From Auanema rhodensis (taxonomy: Eukaryota > Nematoda > Chromadorea > Rhabditida > Rhabditidae), in the NCBI GenBank assembly GCA_964057225.1, contig OZ059899.1, positions 8,680,001 to 8,744,000 on the forward strand: a stretch of 64,000 nt of DNA, read 5' to 3'. This document shows, in pieces, positions 1 to 12,000 of the stretch. A program made the position numbers and the translations under genes. Below the pieces are notes generated by a model that worked only from the letters and a program-made list of their open reading frames with translations, made no database searches and was not told the DNA's origin. Position 1 is the first letter of the stretch, and each line of letters opens with the position of its first letter.

Positions 1-3000
1 ACAAATGAAATAAAATTTATAAAATTAATCATAATTTTCAGTAATTGAAATATTTTTATAATTCGGATTTAGACTTTTTGACCTTTACTCGTTGATTTAC
101 ATATACAGTTGACTTTTAGGGGAATAGGGGCGTGGCCAGTTGAAAGAGGTTCGTCGTTTATTGGCTATTGCGGCGATGGCTGACCAATAGCCGGCCCTGC
201 TTCCATCTGGCTTATTCAAGACCTTTCCAGCTGTAGTTCAGTGTTCCTCTCAACACTAATGCTACTAACGTCATACACGTATATAAGCTAGTAGATTCTA
301 CTCTTCCTCCTCCTCTTCTAGAGATGAACGGTTGATATGTCACCCTTTTGGAATTATCTTATTCGATTTCCTTTTTTTTCGAAAGTGAACACAAGTGCGG
401 AAAGATTTGCAACTAATGTGTCTCATAAGATGTTATAAAATTCTAAGTTTATAGTCTTACAACCAATTACTTGATGCATAGTTTAAAACAGCAAGAAACT
501 TGAATTCTTGCTTCATTTCATAATTATAATAATTTCCATAACTTAATCAAAAATATTAGTTCAACTTTCTCAAGCAGCTTGTTGGTTTTGTGATACTTTT
601 TGAAATGCTTTGAATGTTGCTAGCTGTTCAATTTCGTTTCTATGCTACCGAAATTTCACTCTTCCGTTCTCGTAAAGTTTCTCAAATTTCACAAATTGTT
701 AAAACGTTTATAGAGGTGAGCACGATATAGGTCTACCGTATACTTATAGCCTTTTTTTTGGCTTTTCTATCATCAACATAACGGAAATGAATAATAAGGT
801 ATAAGAACCAGTATTAAATCTTATATCTATATATGCTTTCATGCCTATAACTAATCTCACTTGTTATCTTGATTCATTTCTCTTATTTTTATTTGATACT
901 CGAAGATCAAACATTTGCTACAAGTTAATTAGTTATCCAATGTCTTTTGAAGTTCAAAATTGAAAGTTCAATAGTATATCGCTGATCATTAGCTTACAGG
1001 AACTACCCAATTAAACTCACCAAAAAAAACATTGAAATGAAAAAAAATAGTTACGGAACCTACATAAAGAATGATCGCGAACGGCAAAACGTTTTCTTTC
1101 ATTACAACAAGGGGGGGGGGTGTTGAATGCGCTTCACCATTCGATAAGCTGTTCTTTTGATGGCATTGTGGATTAGTTGTAATCATTCAGATGTTTGAGT
1201 TCTTTGAATATTCATCTTTATTCTAGATAATTGCTAATCATTGTATTGTACATTGATATATTCTCTTAGTCACTTTCTTTCACTCTTTTGAATTTTTAGT
1301 GGTTTTTTTAAAGTTTCATTTGATTTAATTTGTATGTTGCGACTAGTTTTTTTGAACTGTAGCATTCAATGCTGCTCACTGGTTCATAAGGCTTCAGCTT
1401 CCATACATTTGGGCTCTCTGGATCCCGTTAGTTTGGCCTGCCAGAATGCATTACCGTAATCCCTCCCCCAGCAGCTTGAGCTATTTCTGAGCGCGCTCTC
1501 TGTCTATTCTTCAACGAACACCACTCAGTTTTCCTTAGATGGAGATTTTTTTTCTGCAGCTTATGAGAGCATATATTCTTATCCAAAAAGCTATTTGAAT
1601 GATTAATCGGTTCAAATTTCTTAATAAACTGAAAATAAAATAGCTGCGAAGTCCAACAGGATGACAAAGATATTCTGCTTCTCAGCCAGGATAATTCGTT
1701 ACGGCATATATTTGATGTCTTCCAGGAAGATTTCAGTTCATTGTCCAAATCAAAATCCGAATTTGAATCCGTAAAACAAAAAAGGGATTTCACCATTTGA
1801 AGCAAAAGTTGCTAAAATTATTTTGTATAGAAGAGCTCGAACGCACGATTTTTCGTTTTTTTATCTTGAAGTACAATAGAAAACGTTTTTTTTCTGATGA
1901 AAATCTCCATTTTGTCGACAAACATTGGATAGAACGAGAAAGAGCTGTTTTTTTGCCGCATCGCCTCGGGCTTCAGAACACCAAAATTAGAAATTGAGAG
2001 AAAATGATTATAGTTTCCGAATATTTCCGCAAAGGGGATATAGATTTATACTGATAATTCATTTTGCAGAAATCATGAATTTATAGTTTAATCTACATAT
2101 TTTTTCATGTTTTCACGTCATTTCGTGGTAAGAATTTGTAATGTAATCTGACAGATTGAACTCTGCAGTTTCTTTCTAGTTCATCAAATCACTTGTATGA
2201 TCGTACCATGGTGAACTAACTGACACGCGCACCTTTTATGCAGTTGATAGTTCTCTTTTTTCCTCTCCTTTCTCTCTCTCTTTCTATCTACCTCTCTATT
2301 TTTGTCTCTCTCTGTATCTCTCTCTCTCTCCCTCTCATTCTCTCGTTACCATGTTGCTCTGATTCGCTATCTCCTCCTCGAAACCATCAATTCCCTCCCT
2401 CCATCATCTTTCTTTCTTTCCTTCTCACAGCTCTTCTCTTTTCCTCGTCGACGATGAACTGACGGTTCATTGAAAAAAACGTTCAATGCTCAAGTCGTTC
2501 AGCCCTCCCACCAGGCACGGACCCTCCCATTCGTCTCGATCTGGTGCAGCTGATCGATTGAGCCTGACGGGCCGTTTGCCCTCTTCGTTCGTCTGACAAC
2601 GTCCTCGACATCCGACGACGTCCGTTCGTGGAGTTCATCTCGACCAGTTCATTCCGACCGTTCAGAATGCCTTTCAGAGACGGCTCGTGCGGGCGTTAGT
2701 AGCATCCAGCAGCAGCCGTCCATCAGTGGTGGTGTTCTCTTGCAGAGAGTTTGCTTCTTCCATTCAAGTTCAAACTTGGCCAAAGTAACCTTCTACCGTT
2801 ATTAGCCTCCTCTTGTCTTCGTTCCCTCTTTTTCGTTTATTCTCCCTCGTTCTCTCTTCTTTCTTCGGTTTCACTTCAAACCCGATCCAGCAACCTACGA
2901 CATAAACCACGCCCATTCGTTTTTTTTGCACTCTGCTTGTCTGTACGCACTCTTCTCAAACATATACTTCCACCCATTTATCTTCTCCCCCCCTCGTTCT

Positions 3001-5823
3001 CTCCCTACCATCTCCTCCCCTCTCTCTATGAATTCCCCTTCTCTCTATCACGCTCATTCTGCATCTTTCTATCCTTGCACGACGACGAACGACAAAAAAC
3101 GACTGGCCGCCAGCATCATCACTTCTGCGCATCTACATTCCGATCAGGAGAGACATGCCTGATGGTTGGCTGCTGGCGGTCTAGGCTCTCCAGTAACCCA
3201 TTTCATTCCAACTAGCTTGGCCTTTTCCCTATTAAAGAAAATTCGAGTTCAACAGATCTAGAATTATTCAGGCCAAATGTACTCTTTGAATTCCGTCTAC
3301 TAGTAGTGTATTGAGCTTAGAGTTTGATCTCAGCGTACTTTCGCCACGTGCACTTGATGTTTCGCAACTTGTTGGGAATGTGATGGCAGGATCGATTCTG
3401 GCAATATCACTTGCTGGTTTTCGGAACCGTGTTCGGATTCAGAAGGCAAATCATTTCTTTTTAATTTGACAATTAAGTCTTTGTTAAATTAGTTTTTGAA
3501 AACTTTTCTCCAGTCAAGCTATTCACGACCGGATACAAATTGCGAGTTAATTTCATAGAGAGAGATCATTGTGAACATTAGAAACGATTTCGAAAATGAT
3601 CTAGTCTTTCTGCAAAAAAAAGCTACAGTAGTAGCAATTTGGCCTTCCATATGTGAACATACTATTCAACTATTAGAAGTTAGTCCATTTTTCTATGTAA
3701 ATAATGCTTAAACATGTAATAATTCAAAATATTATTATTAAGAAGCAATATTCATACTACATACCGTAATCTATCCAATTAAAGAATTCAATTTTAGATA
3801 AAAGCTTATTCAATTCAATTTGCTATGCATCTTTGATTTGTATTAACTATGATAAATTCTCATAGTATTTGCTTATAAGTAACCATCAGTCATCACTAAA
3901 AAAACATTTTAAAAAGTTTATAAAACATTCTCATGTCATATAATTCATATATTCTGGTAACAAAGTATTTTATTATTATTTTATCATTTAGTTTATACTC
4001 ATATTCAAATAATCAAACCAGTTGAGGTAGTTTTAAAGTTATGGTTTCTTGAGCCCATAGCCTTTAATTCTACTTCGCCTGGTAGATATACTTTGAAATG
4101 AGATTTGATTCATAAATGCATATTTACGTGTATATTAATAAATATTTTTATAATTATGTATTTGATTCATATAAAAAGATATGTTTAACATATAGATTTT
4201 TAAATTTTTATTAGTTTTATATAAGTTAAAAGAACTTTTGCTCCAACTTATAACGTGCATATCAAACTATTTAAAAAATGTAAATAATTAAGAACATCCC
4301 GTGCTTACCTAAATTCTATAAACTCATATCCTTCTCAAGAAAAAAAAAAGTAAAATCAGTAGCTTTGTGTGTTGTTAACTATTTTATTCTACACGTTTTA
4401 TATGATTCAGAAGAAAGTTTTAAGATTATAGAAATGCAGCTGCTAGTTTACAGCTTTTCAACTTTTTTTTCCCTCATTAGTTAAACTTTTACAGGGAAAA
4501 AAACAGAAAAGATACATAGAAACAGAAGTAGAAGAAATCAACTATGAAGTATGTTGTTCAATTCGCAGAAAATAGATAGAAGTAGAAGTTTCTTATAACA
4601 TAAGAACTTTTCGTTTAATTAAAATTTTAAAACTAACAGAAACAAAGAACTGAGAATGATATTGAAGTTAAATCAAAATTCTGCAAAATGCGATAAAAAA
4701 TGTTGAATCTTCATACAAATTCATTTTTTTCAAGTGTAAACATAAATTTATATGATCGCTTATACTGTAAAACTTTAGTTGATGTTTGTTCTTGTTTTTT
4801 CTCTCGAAAAATTCATATCTCTTGTCACCTCTCATCCTATAATCTATAAAGTGTTCACGCCTTTATATTCGTCTGGTTTAGTTTATTATTTGCTCAAACA
4901 ATCTCGAAAAAAAATGAAAACATTATCCTACAACGATAATTTGAAAAAAAAAACGTGGAAACAGTCAGTTTAGTAGCTTCTGGTCGCAGTTCCATGGTAA
5001 CATGCTCAAAGTGCCGAAAGCATGTCTCTCCGAAGCAGGTTACCGTACTCACCCATTTGACTCATCACTACCTCGTTTCTATTTTGAATGGTTCTGAATC
5101 GGCTAAATCGCATATTCATCAAGCATCAAGGGCAGCAATTAGAACCGCAGATGTGCCATTTTGCTGAGAATGAACCATTTAGAGACGATTGGATTGGATA
5201 AAAAAGTCAAAAGGATTTCCCTACGTCGTTTTGACCAGTTTTCATTTGACGTTTTCTTCTTTCTAATATGTCAGAATCGTTTTTTCTTGGTTTTTCATTA
5301 ACGTTCAAAAGAGCTACTGTCACTATGGCTTTTAAGATGAAAAATATTGAAAATAAATTTAAATTGATCTTTTAGGTTTTCATTTAACAAAATAATTATT
5401 TTAATATTTTATTTTAATTATTGAAATATATATAAAAAAATATTTTAATTCTGATTTTATATACCAGTTTATAACAATGAGATACTTATTATTACAACAA
5501 ATTACTACATATCTAACAAATTATAAAATTCAAAAAAAAGTTATTGACAGCATTATACTAAAGTCAAATATTAATTAGATTATAAAACAATAATAATTAT
5601 AATAATTAATATAAAATTTAAAAAAATATTAAGATTTCCAAAAAAATTATAAATATTAAAAAAAATAAAATAAAAAACAAGAGAATCAATAAGAATCCTG
5701 AGTAAAGATATATTATCCAGTAAACTAGAAATGTTCCACCCGTTTTACAAATATGCCAATCTTGCTCATACATATATACATAGATTGAAATATGAAAATT
5801 ATTAGAACAATAAGTGACACATA
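1..5823. other. Long intergenic region, left end
   Basis: No gene could be assembled here. The segment holds the promoter-like block at 118-290, a run of ten G at 1111-1120, a CT-rich tract at about 2260-2420, and a GC-richer island at about 2480-3220 with long pyrimidine-rich stretches. The 154-aa reading frame inside that island is low-complexity and probably not coding. A short open frame at 4955-5167 is discussed in the findings. The rest is AT-rich sequence without recognisable exons, and 3' sequence of the receptor gene at 5824 presumably lies at the right end. Confidence 0.6.
118..290 (+). promoter_or_regulatory. Promoter-like GC-richer segment
   Basis: In order on the plus strand: a KLF/Sp1-type GC box GGGGCGTGGCC (127-137), an inverted CCAAT box ATTGG (160-164), a direct CCAAT box (184-188), and a TATA-like TATATAAG (280-287). 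The two CCAAT boxes sit inside an inverted repeat with arms GGCTATTG (163-170) and CAATAGCC (185-192). Each motif is seen directly; calling it a promoter is inference from their order and spacing. I could not find the gene it would drive. The ATG at about 323 is followed two codons later by a stop. Confidence 0.35.
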
Positions 5824-8800
5824 TCAAGCTTCTTGTGGAACATTGCTAACAGAATCTCCAATTTGATTCAATGGAATCGACCTGAAACACCTACAAAAAT
5901 CTTTGTTTCTTCAATGAATAAACAATGTTTTCAGCATTCTTGACATGTGTCTTAGGAATTATTTCTATTAAATTATGAATTTGTATCAAAAAATATAATT
6001 TTTCTTTCTTTTTATGTTAATTCGATGAATATAATGGTTTTATATAACATATAATGAATATTATAGAAGAAATAATATCAAACCTTGTATATGGTGTTTT
6101 ACTGTCTCTATAGACTCCCCTACAAATACAGCTCAGCCAGCAAATTTTATTTTTCATTTGTCGTCGAAAATGTTTACTAAATAGAAAATATTTTTAATTT
6201 AAAAATGAAATAGTTTCAGTTTCACCTGCTCATGCAGAATAAAAAGAAATTCGCGACCTTTCCACTAACTACAACTGATGAAGATAAAATTATCCATGTA
6301 TACCAATTACGATCACCAAGCATACTATTTAAATGAAAAATATACCTGAAATGATATAAATTAAATATTTATTTATATTTAATATATTTTATTTTATTTA
6401 TGTAAAATTTAAAAAAATATTTACATATTTGCCGACAATATAGCTGATGGTACGTGTGTTATAACGGATGCTGAGACAATAGCAGCTACAGTAACCGTAA
6501 CATGTCGCTCCGCTTTACATAATTGTCGACTCCATGTACCACTTCAAATTAAATAATTAATATATAAAAATAAATAAACTATGATAACTACCTGTTATTA
6601 GATCCATTACGACTAACTACAGTTGATTTCCGACGTACCGGCTCTAAAAGAGGTGGTGTTTCATCACAACTAGTTCTTAACGATGATTCAATGATGCTTG
6701 AACGAATGTTGGAACTACATTCGCGCACTGATGTAGCAGTTTCCAAGAACTATAAGATTAAGTAAAATATAAAATATTTATATGATAATGATGTGAATTA
6801 CCTGTCGACGGTTTCTTAAATAGTATATAAGGCAAGCATTTATAACTATAAGTAATGCCATTGGTAACAGATTTTGAAAGAATACATTTATGATGAAGAA
6901 GAAAGCAACTACAGTATTACTCTGAGTAGCAACCATTTTCTGTTCTCCCTGTAATAATAAATTATGCTTTTTAAAAATAAAAATATAATAAAGATTGAAT
7001 TTATTTTTTATTTTTCTAGAAAAAAAGTTCAAGACTGATAGCTCAACTCTATTAATATTTTTTTCTCATTTCAATATTTTGAATAAACTTAAGAGAATAC
7101 CTCTGATGGTCCTGTAACACCAAATGTGAAATTCATGTGTAATGTTATTAAAGCAGTAAATACAAATATTGCTGGAATAGAAATCCATTCTCTATATGAA
7201 CAGTTTGTACTGAAAATATAGAATACGATAAGTTGATTCAATGTTTCAACATTAACTTACTGATGTAATCTTGTAGAAAATGGAGATTTTATTGCCCAAA
7301 GTCTTTCAAATGAAACAGCTACCATCAACCTATAAAGTATAATATATCAAAACAATTTCTAATTAAGAATGTCATACATATACATATGTATAATATATAT
7401 ATATAAATATATTTATAATATATATGTATGTCATGTGAGTATAGAAACAAAAGTATGAAACAACATACCAACTGCTTGCCCCTGAGAACCAATTAAGAAG
7501 AAAAGTAAAATGAGATTTATTCTTTATATAGAATTGTGCGAAATCTGTTAAACATGACTTTTCCACAGTTTTATTTCCGGATGATTCTATAAGTTTCAGT
7601 TTCACATACTTGGTTATAACTATACTATATGCTTTATGTTTAATTTTTTGAAACATACCTGTACATCGCTCATATACCCAATCATGTCTTCGAGATAGAT
7701 TATTTGGAATCATTGAACATAAAAATAGAATATCTGATATTGCAGCAAATGCTAGCATAATATTTGTTCTGAAATGAAATCATTATCGTTTTCAAAAAAG
7801 CTTTAATTTTTTTTCTTTAAATTTCTCATTTTTTGCTTATTTTTGAAATTCCCTTCCCCCTACATATGATCTCTATCCCTTTTTTGGAGGTTATCTTGAC
7901 AGTGTGACTGAGCTTACGTAAGGTACTCGTATTCACCATGAGCAAATACATCGCAAAGTCTAAATTTTCCTCTCCAAACCAATAGAACTAATTGAAATAT
8001 AGGTAAAAATGTATGTTCTCACGGATTCACTCCAAGAATATTCTTCAGAATTCAATGGTCAGGTGATCGTATTTCCAACCAGGAAAAATGATTTGTTAGA
8101 CCATTGCAGTAACTTGAGGAAAACAAAATTTTGATTTGTTGAAGCTTTTTTCCCGCTTTTGATTTTATTTGAAAGTAAGGCTGAGAATACATTAGACATT
8201 CCTCACACATTTTTTTTCATTAAAAGACATTTAAATTTGAAAAAAAGAAAGAAAAGTAAACGTTATATGTATGTATATGATATTACTTATTATGGAAATA
8301 TTCTAACTATTGCTTAGTTCCACACAAACGTTTTCAGAAAAATATTTGTTTCAAAGAAAAAAAAATTTTTTTTAGAAAGAAAATATAATCACATAGAAGA
8401 ATCTTCTATTTTATTTATAAATTCAATCAGATGATCTCGATAGTAATGATCATTAATTAACACTTATATCCAAAAAAAATTATATTTACATCAATCTAAT
8501 ATTTTAATTTTTAATTTAAAAGTTTTAATAATTATTTTATTCAATATTATATTAAAATATATAATATGAATTACTCAATAAACAAAAGAAATCTGATTGT
8601 TCAGTCTGAAATATCATCACTATATTTTAAAAAAAATTCAAAGTTATTCCACTTTCAATCTATTTTTAGAGAATCTTTGCTGATATCAGATTTGCTTTAT
8701 TCAATTTTAATTGAGAAATGGACATTGAGTCATATCCTACATCCTAACCGGCTTATTCACGTTTCAATTTTTTTTGTTTATTGTTTGTTTATCAACAAAT

Positions 8801-8971
8801 TAAAAAAGGATTAGTTTGAATGTTAACTTGCCTACTGCGCATAGGTGTGGACAGCAGTACAAGTAGATTAATGAAATTGCCACCAACACCAAGTATTGCT
8901 TGAAATGGGAAGATGAACTCGCATGTGGCCTCTACGTAGCGTCGATAGCTCATCTTGAATGGAAAACATAT
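5824..8971 (-). CDS. Class A (rhodopsin-like) G-protein-coupled receptor, neuropeptide-receptor-like
   Basis: Eleven exons on the minus strand, in transcript order: 8832-8971, 7659-7768, 7469-7586, 7261-7329, 7101-7209, 6802-6948, 6592-6749, 6425-6541, 6226-6345, 6084-6176 and 5824-5890. They join in frame to 415 aa. Seven hydrophobic segments are visible. TM1 has GGN (about residue 32), TM2 the conserved Asp (D59 in AISDILF), TM3 ends in ERL (131-133) instead of DRY, TM6 has a Pro in THVPSAI, and TM7 ends in VANFFLFCM (353-361) in place of NPxxY. The third intracellular loop is about 65 residues and Ser-rich. These features fit nematode peptide receptors related to the FMRFamide-receptor group, but the ligand is unknown. 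Intron 1 is about 1.06 kb and begins with GC instead of GT. In-frame ATGs at 8998 and 9008 could extend the N-terminus; a stop lies just before 9008. The C-terminal exon pair uses a weak donor (GTTTGA), so the tail is less certain. It would act at the plasma membrane. Confidence 0.88.
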
Positions 8972-9008
8972 GCAAATCAGAAATATGAAGAATCATAAGA
9001 GAAGACAT

Positions 9009-12000
9009 TCAAAGGAAACGGAAATATAAGCTCAAGCTTTTGATATCTGGGTCATCATCGTCATCATCATTTTGTCGTCATCAATGTAAATTAGACAATA
9101 AAAGAATGGATAAATCAGATAATTAAGAAAGATATATCAAATATATAAATAAATATATTTTATCAAATTAACTTAGAAAATAAAAAGATAATATAGTATT
9201 TCAAGAGATTTACGTTAAAACTATTGATATCTAACTCAAGAGTTGAGTATTCTGGTCATTTTTTCACTTCCGCTATCAAAACTGTGATCTGAACACGTAG
9301 ATTTTAATGTGATTTTACTTATTTCAACTATTTTTTCTGAATTTTATGTGAGCAGAATAGAGAAAACGAAAAAAGGAAGAAGAGAGAAGACATGAATGAA
9401 AGAGATACAGCATGAGATGAAAAAACAGAACCATGTATGCTCGGTGCAACTGTTCCACATTGCCTAATTCTTCCTTGAATTAAGGAACTGATGAGTTGAT
9501 TGAGCAGCTGAACATGAACCCAAAAGTAATGACGTAAGAACAACAACAAGCTGAATAAAAGAAGAGCCACAACCGCTCATGCTTAATGCAAAATGCAAAA
9601 TGATGCAAGAGGTACATGGTGTGATTTAAGCAATGAAGGTTGTACATGTGGTATACATGAAAATAATATGAAATTTCAATTTTAGAATTTAAAAATAAAT
9701 AGAAAAAGGACAACAATGATGTTTTAAATGATGTGATTGTTGTATATGAAATATTCTACACTTTAGCCAATGAAAAACTACTAAAGTTGTTATTCTTTTA
9801 AGAATGATTGTCTCAATATTTCTTTCATCATCGAAAATAATTTAATTGCAAATTCATGAGCCTCTACATAACGTATCAACTTGTCTCACCTTTTATAAAA
9901 TTTCTTTTGAGATATGAACTTGGTTCAAGGAATAGTTTGTAATATAATTATCACTCGTGAATGAAAGATAAAATCATATAATATCTTTATAATAAAGTGA
10001 AAAGATTGAGAAAAATGATAAAAGTAAAAAAGGAAGTGAAAAGATGATGTTCTTGAAAGGGAAATTTAAATTTTTTTGGTCGGAAATGAGCTAGAGTTGA
10101 GTTCAAGCCGCGAGCAAGAGGAGAAGGAGGAGTCAAGACATGTTTGGATAGGTGGCATATGTGTACGCCTAGACAAAGAATGAAAAATTTGTTGAAACTT
10201 GTTTTTTTTTGTGGAAGGCAGAAGAAAATAAAAAAGATCTATGATGAGCTTGAAGCAAAATGAGCAAAGCCGACACAATGAGTTTAGTATATTTAAAAAT
10301 AGTAAAACGAAACATTATTCGGAAATAAAAACTGTAATAGATACATATATTTATAAGAATTCATAAAAATATAAGAAATGGAAACTTTTTTTTGAAATAT
10401 TGAGATACTTTGAAGGTTTTTCATAAAACTTTACTGTCCTATACATGAATACTAAATATTTTAAATTTAAGTGAAAAGTATGAAAATTGAAAAATGAAAA
10501 AGAAAATTATGAGGATAGATTGAAAATTTTCAATTGTTCTCACAATGAAACAAAAAAAAATTAATTTTTAATTTATTTAATAATTATGTGATCAACATTC
10601 ATCTACTTCCAACTTTATGCTGTATATTGAAGATAATGCTGTTAATGTTTTGTCAAAAACAATTTTTTAGGCTATGGTTCCGAGAAAAAAACTTAAATAA
10701 ACAGAATATTTCATGATTTCCGAAAATGAAAAAGATACGTATATAGAAAGGATACACTACTTTATTTTTTCAAAATTCAAACTCTACGTTGCAAAGAAAA
10801 AAATATCAAACAAAACTGAGAAAGACAATTAGCCGAAAAGTGTGTGTGTGAGAGAGAGAAAGAAAGAGAGAGAGGGAAAGAGAGAAAGAGAAAAAGAGAA
10901 AGAGAGACAGTAGTGTTGTAAAAGTTTCAAATTTTCATAAGAATATGATTATTTATATTATATAAATTAACATAATGCACTTTTATATTTTTATAGAAAT
11001 ACCAATTAATGATTTTAGAAGTTCAAGAAGCGACATAAAATTGGCTAAAATGACAAGAATGCAGCACATTTTGATAGGAGCGAGAAAACAAAAAAAAACA
11101 CGAGTCGAAATGTGCAATTGGCATTATGTAATTGTGAGCAAAAGAGAAGTATTAAAAGATTTTTATTTAGATGCTAAGCTTTTACCTCACGTTGTCATGC
11201 TGCAAAAAAAAAGAAATTACATTGCTCACCGACTATAAATTATTTGTTTGAAGGAAGATCAGAAACTGAGATAAGTATATGAAAATGAATAAAGTATATA
11301 ATATTATTTTCCATAAAGATTTAAATAACAAAAAAAATTCTTCTTTGACCTTTCCAAAACTAGGAAAATGATCTTTCGTGGACCATGAAGAAAGAAATGA
11401 ATTACGTTATGAGATGAATATTTCTTGAACATTTAGTGTGGGAAATATGTGAAAAATGTCGGATGAGGTTTCATCTCTATTAAAAAAAACCGAGAAAAGA
11501 TAGCTTTAAGCAGAAGATTTAAGTACCAAGGTAAAGGAAACTAAAACGTTCTTAAATATTGAGAATAGTATGAGAAGAATGAATGAACAAAGATTCATTT
11601 TCAATATTATCATATGAAGACGCTTAATAAAGCGAAGAAGATTATTAAAAAAAAGTTTTTGAAGTGGCAGACAGAGAAGAAACATTAAGATGAAAGAAAT
11701 GAGATGTGCAATGTTGATATTCAAGCATTTTTATCGTTTTCTCTAGAAATTCATGTACCTTTCTGTATGTACATATACGGATGGACAAACGAGCGTACAT
11801 GTTAATGTTCAGATTCTATCTAACTCATTAAGCTGAAGATCTTCATATAATCATGTACTTTATATAAAATATTATATATAGTATATACTATAATATATAT
11901 ATTTTTTTATTAATTTATACATATACAGATTTATATATATATATAATATAATATAATCCATGTGAATACAATTACTATTAATTCTTGAATAACTCAAAAA

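Noticed and set aside
2751-3215. 154-codon frame
   Set aside because: Its composition follows the CT-rich DNA (Ser, Leu, Phe, Pro runs); no domain, no splice partners.
8566-8814. Plus-strand frame of 82 codons
   Set aside because: It lies inside intron 1 of the receptor gene, in AT-rich sequence, with no domain or splice context.
9328-9716. Two overlapping minus-strand frames of about 80 codons
   Set aside because: Hydrophobic, low-complexity and not joined to any exon; they read as chance frames in AT-rich DNA.
10975-11238. 87-codon plus-strand frame
   Set aside because: No recognisable domain, no splice partner, and composition like the surrounding non-coding DNA. It cannot be excluded but is not supported.
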